A stretch of 53,638 nucleotides of DNA from Paenibacillus albiflavus (lineage in GTDB: Bacteria > Bacillota > Bacilli > Paenibacillales > NBRC-103111). The notes beneath the pieces were generated by a model. The model saw only the letters and a list, made by a program, of their open reading frames with translations, was not told the DNA's origin and did no database searches. Numbering within the stretch: the stretch's first letter is position 1; each line of letters begins with the position of its first letter. Of this stretch, positions 44,044 through 52,086 are shown in pieces. Position numbers and translations under genes: made by a program. The DNA lies in the NCBI RefSeq assembly GCF_004344915.1, contig NZ_SKFG01000023.1, positions 1 through 53,638 of the forward strand. Direction: 5' to 3'.

Positions 44044-44185
44044 ATTCCACCTGTCTACCGTAAGGGGAGCATATCAATTATCGGCAGCATTTTCTATTAC
44101 ATCCACATAGTTTGCTGAGGATATATGCAACAATGATCATTGGTGGATGAAGGAATCACTCAGATCTATAGTGTTAAGAAACCAA

Positions 44186-44932
44186 TCATTCATTTTCTTT
44201 ATTCAGCAATTGCTCTGCATAGATAATACAACGTTCTGCAAATTCCAGTGATTGATCTGTTATAGGATACAGTCCAGTTGTCTCTGACGGCATTTTTCTT
44301 ACTTCCCAAAACTTATTCATTAACTCTTCATTTCCATCAAATGTATCATTGGAAACTGCAATCAACTCACAACCAATCTGATAGCCAGCTTCAGATTCAG
44401 GTAATATGCTATGCTGCTGACACCATTCAATTCTCCGTAATAGTGAAATATATTGTTGGGTGATTCGGTCGCTTTTACTAAGACTAGGAAGCACTTGTTC
44501 TAAAAAATCCTTCTCGTCATCTTCAAAATATTCAATCCATTTTTTCGAATTATGTTTGGCTGTCTGTACTAAATGTGAAATTCGTTTCCACGATAATTCT
44601 CCCTCAAGATCAAACATGTTGATGAGCGAGGTCGTATTGGAGATGCTAGTTTGGAGCGAAGAAAGTTGTTCTTGAAGATGATTATAGTGAGCTTTTAGTA
44701 TTTCTCGGTAGGATAGCTTATCCAATAAATTCTGAATCTCTTCGAGTGGAAGCATGAGAGATTTTAGAAGTGTGATCTTTTCCAAAGTAAACAAGTTTTC
44801 TTCGGAATAGCAACGGCGTCCGCTTTCGTCCTTAAAGCTAGGTGTAAGGAGCCCAATTTGATCATAATAGCGAAGTGTTCTTACAGAAACATTGCTTTGT
44901 TTGGATACTTGTCCTGTTGTCCAATGACTCAT
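44186..44932 (-). CDS. MerR-family regulator with long effector domain
   Basis: 248 residues. HTH: WTTGQVSKQSNVSVRTLRYY then DQIGLLTPSFKDESGRRCYS. A coiled-coil dimerisation helix runs about 78-115 (YREILKAHYNHLQEQLSSLQ). The C-terminal 130 residues are helical and carry no recognised drug-binding motif. GGAGGA precedes the ATG at 44932. It is divergent from the CPBP protease gene and shares its control region, where a 19-base-spacer promoter points at the protease. Confidence 0.85.
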   Translation of the reverse strand: MSHWTTGQVSKQSNVSVRTLRYYDQIGLLTPSFKDESGRRCYSEENLFTLEKITLLKSLMLPLEEIQNLLDKLSYREILKAHYNHLQEQLSSLQTSISNTTSLINMFDLEGELSWKRISHLVQTAKHNSKKWIEYFEDDEKDFLEQVLPSLSKSDRITQQYISLLRRIEWCQQHSILPESEAGYQIGCELIAVSNDTFDGNEELMNKFWEVRKMPSETTGLYPITDQSLEFAERCIIYAEQLLNKENE

Positions 44933-44954
44933 GATATTCCTCCAAAAAAAATGC

Positions 44955-44985
44955 TTGCAGGTGACGTAGCGTCACCCAATATATT
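44955..44985 (+). promoter_or_regulatory. MerR-activated promoter of the CPBP protease
   Basis: TTGCAG (44955-44960), 19 bases, TATATT (44980-44985). The spacer carries the perfect palindrome GGTGACG-TAG-CGTCACC (44960-44976). Over-long spacers of this kind are opened by MerR proteins; the divergent merR gene is the obvious binder. Confidence 0.78.
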
Positions 44986-45018
44986 TGAATTATATCACAG
45001 AGACAAAGGGGTAAGGGA

Positions 45019-45723
45019 ATGACTGATCACTTAACGCATTGGAAACAAAGGGATAATTGGACATGGAAAGAGTTTGTAGCTTTGCTGTTGCTAGAGTTTG
45101 TATTTGTTATCGGATTTATTAAATTTGTAGTAAAACCCGTATATGCGCAATGGCTTGGAGATGAGCTGTATTCAGGAACATTGACAGGGCTTACAATAGC
45201 AATAGTATTAATGCTGGGAGTGTATTTCATAGGGCTACGTCCTAAAAAGCTTTCTTGGAGTGAAGTGGGTTTAAGATCCTTTCCTGCGAAGGATTGGTGG
45301 CGAATTCTGTTATGGACGTTCTTGCTGATTATAGGCAGCACCATCGTAATGATCCTTACCAGCTATATCGGCAATACATTTGAAAATTCTAAGACGGAAT
45401 CAATTCAGCAGAATGTTACGGTCTTCAGTGTATTCATTGCGTTTGCATCAGCAGTGATCATCTCGCCTATATACGAAGAGATATTCTATCGCGGTTTTAT
45501 CTATCGCTGGCTGCGAACCCGATTAGGCATTGGTTGGGCAATGTTTTTGAGTGCGAGTCTCTTTACGATAGTCCATATTCCTACCTATAACGCGATGCCT
45601 GCGAATTTTCTTGGGGGGATCATATTTGCATGGGCGTATGAACGAACAAATTCTGTTTGGCCTGCAGTATGGGTACATGGCTTAACAAATGGACTATTTT
45701 TATTATTGACTCTGGTAATGTAA
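45019..45723 (+). CDS. CPBP-family intramembrane metalloprotease
   Basis: 234 residues with about six to seven membrane helices. Motif 1 is EEIFYRGFIYRWL with Glu153, Glu154 and Arg158; motif 2 is FTIVHIP with His186; motif 3 is WVHGLTNG with His220 and Asn224. Together these form the Rce1/Abi-type metal site. Substrate unknown: members process bacteriocin precursors, give immunity, or clip prenylated/CaaX-like or anti-sigma proteins. It is divergently paired with the MerR gene and stands alone before a terminator at 45846. Confidence 0.9.
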   Translation: MTDHLTHWKQRDNWTWKEFVALLLLEFVFVIGFIKFVVKPVYAQWLGDELYSGTLTGLTIAIVLMLGVYFIGLRPKKLSWSEVGLRSFPAKDWWRILLWTFLLIIGSTIVMILTSYIGNTFENSKTESIQQNVTVFSVFIAFASAVIISPIYEEIFYRGFIYRWLRTRLGIGWAMFLSASLFTIVHIPTYNAMPANFLGGIIFAWAYERTNSVWPAVWVHGLTNGLFLLLTLVM

Positions 45724-45845
45724 CGGGAGAAAGAAAAAGAGTTACCTAATTCGTAAACAAGCACTTCGAGGCAATGACGACAAATGAGACGGGACTCATC
45801 ACATGGCTAGTAGAGTTTAGGATTAGAAGAGATGAATTATAAGTG

Positions 45846-45870
45846 GGGCTGCCATTTGGTAGCCCTTTTT
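45846..45870 (+). terminator. Terminator after the CPBP gene
   Basis: GGGCTGCC (45846-45853) pairs with GGTAGCCC (45858-45865, one G-U) around ATTT, then TTTTT. Confidence 0.8.
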
Positions 45871-46145
45871 GCTCGGTTTTGTATTTACCATTTACTATAT
45901 CTATATGATTGAAAGGCATTAGAAGAAAATTTGGCTTTCCTCACAAACGGCACAAAACTGAGCTAGTATATGGTTATGGTGAGTGACGTTTTATATATTC
46001 CGAAATGGACAATGGTTTGAGGACGCGAGGTTATGTACGGGGAACCGCATCACAAATAGTGGTAAAGCGCAGAGTTAAATTGAAAATTAGTAAAAATGGG
46101 ATAACCCCCACAATATATGGGGGCGCCAGTTGATACTACATTAAA
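45871..46145. other. Spacer without visible features
   Basis: No coding frame, promoter or hairpin that I can defend, apart from a GC-poor direct approach to the next minus-strand gene. Confidence 0.4.
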
Positions 46146-46520
46146 TTAAAATATCGGATTGCGGCAAATACCACGGTAATAATCGACCCAACCGTTCGCT
46201 TGAAACAGTTCCTTCAATTCATTAACTTGCAATTTATGGTGAGCAGACCAAACAGCCGTCATGTCCCATCCCATCTTGTAATCGACCTCAATACCGGCAT
46301 CAACGCACCGTTGGTATTTCTCCATCGAAATTGCCTCCACAGAGTTTTTATAGTTGATAATGTCGCTCTCAAGCCAAATCGGTCCACAACTTAGTTCTTG
46401 AATCGGTTCAGGCAGTGAAAGCATTGTTTTTGGTAAGCCTCCTGGTTTTCGAAAACGAACCAACGTCGATTTGATCCACCCGAGGACTTCGGCAGCTTCG
46501 ACAATTCCACATAAGCTCAA
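46146..46520 (-). CDS. AlpA/excisionase-like HTH protein, possibly truncated at the 5' end
   Basis: 124 residues from a TTG at 46520 with no good ribosome site. Residues 3-55 ([19 protein letters not shown], then [15 protein letters not shown]) follow the HTH_17/AlpA pattern xxIxEAAExLGxSxxxVxxxxxRGxFP with a P-I-x-L-xxGPxW end, as in small DNA-binding proteins of phages and plasmids. The rest ([20 protein letters not shown]) is unrecognised. The missing start suggests the first few codons are lost or that it uses a weak start. Confidence 0.5.
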
Positions 46521-47122
46521 TTCATTATATATGGTTAAGCTAGTTAAATAGGTTATTCCAAGCGGGAAGAAGCAGCATCCGAATGTCTTTGATTGGAATG
46601 ATGCTTTGTAATAGGTATTTTAATTATGTGATGTAAAGAATTTAGATGAAGTTTCGTTAAGTACTTAGGTGAATACAGCCACATCATCTTAATTTATTCT
46701 ACCGTCAGCACTCAACACATGTGGAATGCGTAATTTTGATCGAAAGAAGGGGGTTGCCTTATCGGCTAACCCCTCTTAATAGCGTTGTTTTTCTTAACTA
46801 ACCTAATCCTCACTTATCTTCTCTGCTTTAATCACGTATTGATACGCCTGTGCTTTTACAGTAGAGATATGACAAACACGATAAATGAGCGATTAATTCA
46901 ATGTGTAAAAACGATTAACATCGAGTTGGAGAAACTACAATAAAGTAATCGAATAAGCTGTTTATGAGGTTGCAAGAATCCTCTCGCCCAAGGTAACATC
47001 AACATAACTTGGGTGAGGGGATTTTTATTATGAATGTTATGAAAAAATGCTGCAATCTAATGAACCTATTACAAGGTTATTACAATATATAGGTGAATGG
47101 CCATTCGGAGAGGAGTAGCTAC
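46521..47122. other. Intergenic region with a repeat copy and terminator-like hairpins
   Basis: It holds the second copy of CACTCAACACATGTGGAAT (46709-46727) and a hairpin GGGGTTGCC/GGCTAACCCC (about 46749-46773). There is also a 24-codon frame at 46869-46943 of doubtful reality and the terminator at 46980. No clear gene. Confidence 0.45.
46980..47027 (+). terminator. Terminator upstream of the sigma-factor gene
   Basis: CCTCTCGCCCAAG (46980-46992) pairs with CTTGGGTGAGGGG (47008-47020, two G-U), then ATTTTTATT. No convincing upstream gene matches it, so its transcript is unknown. Confidence 0.75.
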
Positions 47123-47647
47123 TTGGATATCGAAGAGCTGAGTGATCTAATAAAGCAGCATGGTAAAACAATATACGGATTCTGTTATAGGCTTACGGGA
47201 AATAAGGCGGATTCGGATGATCTCTATCAGGAAACCTTCCTTAAAGCGATGGAAGTTCGTCATAAAATGGATATGAATCAAAATCCAAAGGGGTTTCTCA
47301 TCTCCATTGTCATCCGATTGCGCAAAAACAAACGCCGGAAATTTGCCTGGAGGCAGAGGATTGCGCCTTCAACTGAGCTTAATGAGGCTGTGGACAAGGT
47401 CTGCTGTACGAATGAAGAAACAACGCCCGAGGAAGCTGTGTTATCCAATGAGCTTCGTAGCATGATTCAAGCTGCTATAGACAGGTTGGATGATAAACTG
47501 AGAATTCCGCTACTAATGTACTATACCGCAGAAATGTCTGTCGATGAGGTTTCGTTAGCACTGAGGATTCCACCAGGCACAGTCAAAAGCAGGCTTTTCA
47601 AGGCACGGAAGGTTATGAAAAAGATATTGGAGGTTGAATCCCCATGA
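47123..47647 (+). CDS. ECF-type RNA polymerase sigma factor
   Basis: 174 residues from TTG 47123, with GGAGAGGAG (47107-47115) seven bases upstream; an in-frame GTG at 47093 precedes that site. Region 2: YGFCYRLTGNKADSDDLYQE then TFLKAMEVRHKM. Region 4: RLDDKLRIPLLMYYTAEMSV then PPGTVKSRLFKARKVMKK. It overlaps the anti-sigma gene by four bases. The target promoters are unknown; envelope stress is the usual theme for this pairing. Confidence 0.9.
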   Translation: MDIEELSDLIKQHGKTIYGFCYRLTGNKADSDDLYQETFLKAMEVRHKMDMNQNPKGFLISIVIRLRKNKRRKFAWRQRIAPSTELNEAVDKVCCTNEETTPEEAVLSNELRSMIQAAIDRLDDKLRIPLLMYYTAEMSVDEVSLALRIPPGTVKSRLFKARKVMKKILEVESP

Positions 47648-48786
47648 ATGATTCCGAAAAGTGGGATCGGCTGTTCAAGAATACCCTTGCTTCGGATATG
47701 GAACCCGAGGAGGAATTGAATCAAAGTATTATAAATCGGTTTAAGGAGAGAACTCGAGTGAAAAGTGGAAATAGAAAGCGACTTTCCGTTGTATTGTTGG
47801 TTGCCGTATTCACGCTTGTCTTGTCCATAACGGCTTATGCGGCCACACAGCTTCTCAGCTCCAAGGAGATTGCCGAACATATTGGGGATCGTAGTTTGGC
47901 CGAGGCCTTTGAAAGCAAAGAAGCCATCGAAATCAATCAAACGGTCCGTTCAGGTGACTACAACATTACATTACACGGTATCGTCTCCGGGACAGGACTG
48001 AGCAAATTCAGCAGTTCTGCTCAGGATGTTAATCCCGACAGAACGTATGCTGTTGTATCCATCGCCAGACAGGATGGCAGCCCAATGCCGGATACAAATG
48101 ACTCAGAATATGGAAATAAACCGTTCTTAGTTTCGCCTCTCATTAAAGGTCAGAAGCCTTGGCAGGTAAACATTATGTCGATGAATGGGGGTTACAGCGA
48201 GATTGTACGAGACGGAATTATGTACAGATTGATTGAATGCGATGGAGTGGAGATATTTGCCGATAGAGGAGTATATATGGCTGTCAGCAGCGACAGATTC
48301 TATAACAACCAATCGTTTACTTATAACGAAGACACGGGTGAAATAAGCCCTAAAGCGGATGCTAAAGGAATCTCGGTTATATTCGATCTTCCGCTGGACA
48401 AATCCAAATCAGACTCAGCTAAGGCTGAAGCTTATTTGCAGGAGTTGTTGAAGGAACCGTCAGTCAACACCACAAATGAGAAGGTCGCTACTGATGATAA
48501 GGATGCGGAATTGACAAGCGAATTTGAACAGTTGAAGAAGAAAATACCGGATGGGACGGTCATCCCCGAATCTGTTAAAGAAGTGACTTATGATGATAAA
48601 GGCCTAATCAACTATGAGTATAATGACTGGAAAGTTAAGATATCCCCAGATCAGTTGTTTGCGGAAGGCCAAACGGGTATATCTGATGCCGTTAGCATCA
48701 GTGGGGACGAAGGGAAGTACATGGCACTTCAATTTTCCAGGGATGAACACGGTGTTATTACTGGCAAAGTAATTGATTTGAATTAG
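47644..48786 (+). CDS. Membrane anti-sigma factor, DUF4179-like
   Basis: 380 residues. The N-terminal cytoplasmic part (1-45, EEELNQSIINRFKERTRVKS) would hold the sigma factor. One membrane helix follows (LSVVLLVAVFTLVLSITAYA, about 47-66), then a large extracytoplasmic sensor domain (ITLHGIVSGTG...; YAVVSIARQDGSPMPD; ISVIFDLPLDKSKS) of the DUF4179/DUF4309-like type. Translational coupling (ATGA) to the ECF sigma gene supports an anti-sigma role. A strong terminator follows. Confidence 0.82.
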   Translation: MNDSEKWDRLFKNTLASDMEPEEELNQSIINRFKERTRVKSGNRKRLSVVLLVAVFTLVLSITAYAATQLLSSKEIAEHIGDRSLAEAFESKEAIEINQTVRSGDYNITLHGIVSGTGLSKFSSSAQDVNPDRTYAVVSIARQDGSPMPDTNDSEYGNKPFLVSPLIKGQKPWQVNIMSMNGGYSEIVRDGIMYRLIECDGVEIFADRGVYMAVSSDRFYNNQSFTYNEDTGEISPKADAKGISVIFDLPLDKSKSDSAKAEAYLQELLKEPSVNTTNEKVATDDKDAELTSEFEQLKKKIPDGTVIPESVKEVTYDDKGLINYEYNDWKVKISPDQLFAEGQTGISDAVSISGDEGKYMALQFSRDEHGVITGKVIDLN

Positions 48787-48792
48787 GATACT

Positions 48793-48828
48793 CCGGCAAA
48801 AGCCATGCTGCTTTTGCCGGTTTTTTAT
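48793..48828 (+). terminator. Terminator of the sigma/anti-sigma operon
   Basis: CCGGCAAAAGC (48793-48803) pairs perfectly with GCTTTTGCCGG (48810-48820), then TTTTTT. Confidence 0.92.
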
Positions 48829-48847
48829 GAAAATCCGATTCCTTTGT

Positions 48848-49618
48848 TTAGATTTGTACTTTTTTCTCTAATATAAAGGAAGACACAAACAGCAATATTG
48901 CCGAAACGAACAAGGACCCAATTAATATGATCGGCAGATAAGGGTACATATAATCAAGAGATATATACTCTGGCAGTTGAAAGGACAGGTGAAAGGATAA
49001 AGTGGGATTCCTTGGGATATTATCATAATCCGAGAAAAACAAGCTGAGTAAAGGTGAGACAAGCACAGTGAATAGAAAAAAATAGACTTTCCAGCTGGAT
49101 TTGAGCAAAATTACTGAAGTGATGGTAATCAAGATGAGTAAAGGACTGAGGAGTAGATATACCAAATAGTTCATACTGACTTCATAGAAAAAACTTCCTA
49201 AGAAGTGATGGTTATTAAACAATTCAGGTCTGAGCCAATAACTCTCGAGGCCAGCTGCAAGTGTGATTCCGTAGCATAACAAGAGTATTTTGAAACAAAT
49301 GAGGAATGCGGAAAGTGATTTTGCACCTAATAAATAATATCGAGGTAACGGTAACATTAACCACCAACTGATCGTTTGTTTCCTCCATTCTTTAATGGAT
49401 AGCTTTAACGAAACTCCTACAAATACGAATACGAAGAAGGGAGTGAGTTTTAGCAAGCCCAGGGGAGTAGTTGGCGTTCCAAACAGAAGCACTAAGGTAT
49501 ACCATGTGATAAATAGAAGGAACGGAAGAGAAACGGAAATCCACAGATATGCCGGTTTTCGAAATAATTTATCACCGAATAAACGATCGTTTTGCACAAG
49601 GCTCCAAAAAGAACTCAT
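48848..49618 (-). CDS. ABC-2-type permease of the Ytr-like operon
   Basis: 256 residues, six predicted membrane helices (e.g. AYLWISVSLPFLLFITWYTL; FFVFVFVGVSLKLSI; YLVYLLLSPLLILITITSVI; LPIILIGSLFVSAILLFVSS). Its start overlaps the ATPase stop by four bases. It forms the membrane part of an ABC exporter or stress transporter together with the upstream ATPase. Identity is by context; no sequence motif fixes the substrate. Confidence 0.8.
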   Translation of the reverse strand: MSSFWSLVQNDRLFGDKLFRKPAYLWISVSLPFLLFITWYTLVLLFGTPTTPLGLLKLTPFFVFVFVGVSLKLSIKEWRKQTISWWLMLPLPRYYLLGAKSLSAFLICFKILLLCYGITLAAGLESYWLRPELFNNHHFLGSFFYEVSMNYLVYLLLSPLLILITITSVILLKSSWKVYFFLFTVLVSPLLSLFFSDYDNIPRNPTLSFHLSFQLPEYISLDYMYPYLPIILIGSLFVSAILLFVSSFILEKKVQI

Positions 49619-50349
49619 CGATAAATCCCCCTATATATAGTTTCAATTGATCCCTGTGTGGAGCGCAAGTATTCTACATCTCCTGACAATACGTTAGCCC
49701 CATTGCGGATAAAAACAGCATGATCGAATAATCCTTCTGTCTCGTGAATCTCATGTGTACTAATAATAAGGGTGCAGGGAGATTCGATCATATAGTCAAT
49801 AATGGCCTGAATGATTTGCTCTTTAGATATGAGATCAATACCTGAGAAAGGTTCATCCAATAGGACAAGTTTTGTATTTCGTGCAAGACATAACACAAGA
49901 TACAAACGTGATTCCTGTCCTTTGGATAATGTATTTACTTTTTGATCGGTATCGAGTTTCATAAACTGGGTAAGTTCCATCGCTTTTTCCAGGCTAAATT
50001 GAGGATACAAAACTTTAGAAAATTTGATAGCTTCCAATACGGTGTGATGCTCATACCATTTGGTGCGATCAGACAAAATCGTAATGTCTTGATTTTGTTT
50101 CCAATTGGTTCTTTCACCAAAAACTCTGGCCTCCCCATGATCAGGTTGGGTCAAGCCTGCAATGATCTTCAGTAATGTGGACTTGCCCGCTCCGTTCTGT
50201 CCAAGAAGACCTGTTATCTTGCCCTCAGGGAATGAAGCTGTAAATTGATCAAGAACAAGCTTTTGTTTATAACGTTTAACAAGTTCCTTGCATTCGACAG
50301 CACCAGATTCGGTGACTAATGAATTAACCTTACAAGTTGTCACTTCCAA
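49615..50349 (-). CDS. ABC transporter ATPase, YtrB-like
   Basis: 244 residues from TTG 50349 (or GTG 50343; AGGAGG lies 4 or 10 bases away). Walker A LGQNGAGKST, signature TLSKGQESRLYLVLCLAR, Walker B LVLLDEPFSGID, H-loop ISTHEIHE. The SKGQ signature and ALxxPF...GID wording occur in YtrB/YxlF/BcrA-type ATPases paired with ABC-2 permeases. It overlaps the GntR gene by ten bases and belongs to the same operon. Confidence 0.88.
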   Translation of the reverse strand: MEVTTCKVNSLVTESGAVECKELVKRYKQKLVLDQFTASFPEGKITGLLGQNGAGKSTLLKIIAGLTQPDHGEARVFGERTNWKQNQDITILSDRTKWYEHHTVLEAIKFSKVLYPQFSLEKAMELTQFMKLDTDQKVNTLSKGQESRLYLVLCLARNTKLVLLDEPFSGIDLISKEQIIQAIIDYMIESPCTLIISTHEIHETEGLFDHAVFIRNGANVLSGDVEYLRSTQGSIETIYRGIYR

Positions 50350-50726
50350 TCAGCCTCCTCAATCAATGTTATGGCGGATTCTTTCGTAATTCCAATGCTT
50401 TTGATAGACGTAATAAAGCTGTCAACTGCTTGAGTTGCAAGGTAATGTTGAAGTTCCTCCACTTTCTGCTGTGAAGAGGTTACAAAAGTTCCATGCCCCC
50501 TTCGAGTTTCAAACAGATTATCCCTCTCCAGTTCTTGATAAGCTCTCATAACTGTATTGGGGTTAACCTTTAGCCCCTTAGCTAGATCACGGACAGAAAG
50601 CATTCTTGTACCCAACTGGATATGCCCCTGTGCAATGTCGATACGAAATTGGTTGATAATCTGCTCATACAGCGGCTTACTGTAATCCAACTGGAACGTG
50701 AGGTCGCCAACTTGAAATTGTTCCAT
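50340..50726 (-). CDS. GntR-family regulator, YtrA subfamily
   Basis: 128 residues. A winged helix (PLYEQIINQFRIDIAQGHIQ, then RDLAKGLKVNPNTVMRAYQELE) is followed by a short C-terminal tail of about 50 residues with no large effector domain, the mark of the YtrA subfamily. Such repressors sit first in operons for cell-wall-active-antibiotic transporters and repress them. It is followed by the ATPase and permease in overlapping order. Start GAGGTG-type site present. Confidence 0.9.
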   Translation of the reverse strand: MEQFQVGDLTFQLDYSKPLYEQIINQFRIDIAQGHIQLGTRMLSVRDLAKGLKVNPNTVMRAYQELERDNLFETRRGHGTFVTSSQQKVEELQHYLATQAVDSFITSIKSIGITKESAITLIEEADWK

Positions 50727-50769
50727 TTCACATCCCCCTCACCGACTTATAAGACCCTTTATGAATTGT

Positions 50770-50797
50770 ATTATACATCTTAATACACTTAAGTCAA
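50770..50797 (-). promoter_or_regulatory. Promoter of the Ytr-like operon
   Basis: On the minus strand TTGACT (50792-50797), 16 bases, TATAAT (50770-50775). The region GTGTATTAAGATGTATAATA is partly symmetric and is where a YtrA-type repressor would bind. Confidence 0.7.
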
Positions 50798-50965
50798 GTG
50801 ATAACTAAATATTCTGATTTTTTTATCTTCTTTAGTGCCCTGGCTCGATCACCCATGGTAGACAAGCATATGTAAATAAAACTTGATCTAGATGTAATCT
50901 AAATGATACTTTATGTATAATAAACTTTACAAATTGGTTAATTAAGGATAATTAAGTGTTACAAG

Positions 50966-50979
50966 GAAACGATCGTTTC
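50966..50979. promoter_or_regulatory. Perfect palindrome upstream of the oxidoreductase
   Basis: GAAACGATCGTTTC is a perfect 14-bp palindrome 26 bases before the start codon, in the usual place for a TetR- or MarR-type operator. A possible -10 TATAAT lies at 50916-50921. The binding protein is not encoded next to it. Confidence 0.55.
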
Positions 50980-51005
50980 GAATAAAACGAATTCGAGGTG
51001 GATAA

Positions 51006-51998
51006 ATGAAAGCCATTGTGTACACAAGGTACGGTTCCCCCGATGTTCTTGAACTGAAACAGGTAGCAAAGCCTATTCCGAAAGACAATGAAATCTTAGT
51101 TAAAGTAAAAGCCACAACTGTAACAGTAGCCGATATTCGGTCGCGGAGTTTTACAGTTCCGCCTGCTTTTTGGCTACCTGCACGTATAACACTTGGTTTG
51201 AGACAACCCAAAAAAGAGATATTGGGAATGGAGTTAGCCGGTGAAGTAGAGTCAATCGGAAAAAAAGTAAAAAGGTTTAAGGAAGGAGACCAAGTTTTTG
51301 CAGCATCCTTAGCTGGATTTGGTGCTTATGCCGAATATAAGTGTTTGGAGGAAGATGGACCTGTAGCTATTAAGCCTTCCAATATAGCGTATGGAGAAGC
51401 TGCTGCCATTCCTATTGGAGCTCGTACAGCATTGTACTATCTTAGGAAAGCAGGTATAAAGAGCGGTCAATCCGTTTTAGTCTATGGTGCTTCAGGAAGT
51501 GTAGGAAGTTATGCAGTTCAGATTGCTAAATATCTTGGAGCAAACGTTACAGGGGTATGCAGTACGACGAATTTGGAATTAGCGAAATCTCTAGGAGCTG
51601 ACAAAGTAATTGATTATACGGTAGAGGATTTATCAAGAATAGACGAAACATATGATGTCATCTTTGAAGCGGTAAACAAGAGTTCCTTCTCAGCTTGTAT
51701 GAAATTGTTAAAGAACAACGGTACCTATATCAATGTTACGGAACCGCTGCCGAGTGTTCAAATGCTATGGACTAAATTAACGAGTAGAAAGAAACTTTTA
51801 TTAAGCCGAAATTCACCTGAAACTGCAGAAGCATTAAACTTTCTTAAAGAACTTGTTGAGATAGGGAAGTTAAAAGTGGTCATTGACAGATATTATTCGT
51901 TTGATGAGATTGTGGAAGCTCATAGATATGTCGAGAAAGGACACAAGAAGGGAAATGTCGTTATAAATGTGGAACATAATAGCGGTCGAAATAGATAG
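51006..51998 (+). CDS. Zinc-less medium-chain dehydrogenase, quinone oxidoreductase-like
   Basis: 330 residues, start ATG 51006 with GAGGTGG four bases upstream. N-terminal GroES-like domain ([34 protein letters not shown]) and a Rossmann fold with [20 protein letters not shown] (NADPH binding). There is no structural-zinc cysteine cluster, so it belongs with quinone oxidoreductase/enoyl-reductase-like members. It would reduce a quinone or alkenal with NADPH; the substrate is unknown. It stands alone, with a palindromic operator upstream. Confidence 0.86.
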   Translation: MKAIVYTRYGSPDVLELKQVAKPIPKDNEILVKVKATTVTVADIRSRSFTVPPAFWLPARITLGLRQPKKEILGMELAGEVESIGKKVKRFKEGDQVFAASLAGFGAYAEYKCLEEDGPVAIKPSNIAYGEAAAIPIGARTALYYLRKAGIKSGQSVLVYGASGSVGSYAVQIAKYLGANVTGVCSTTNLELAKSLGADKVIDYTVEDLSRIDETYDVIFEAVNKSSFSACMKLLKNNGTYINVTEPLPSVQMLWTKLTSRKKLLLSRNSPETAEALNFLKELVEIGKLKVVIDRYYSFDEIVEAHRYVEKGHKKGNVVINVEHNSGRNR

Positions 51999-52086
51999 AA
52001 GTTGCCGATATGTTCCACTTCCACATTTCCTTTTTCCCACCGTCATATAATGTCAAAAATGACTTGCTGCGGAGGTGATATGGAAA

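Noticed and set aside
49581-49592. Operator at the AAACGATCGTTT copy inside the ABC permease gene
   Set aside because: It lies within coding sequence near the 5' end of the permease gene, with no promoter around it; listed only for the repeat count.
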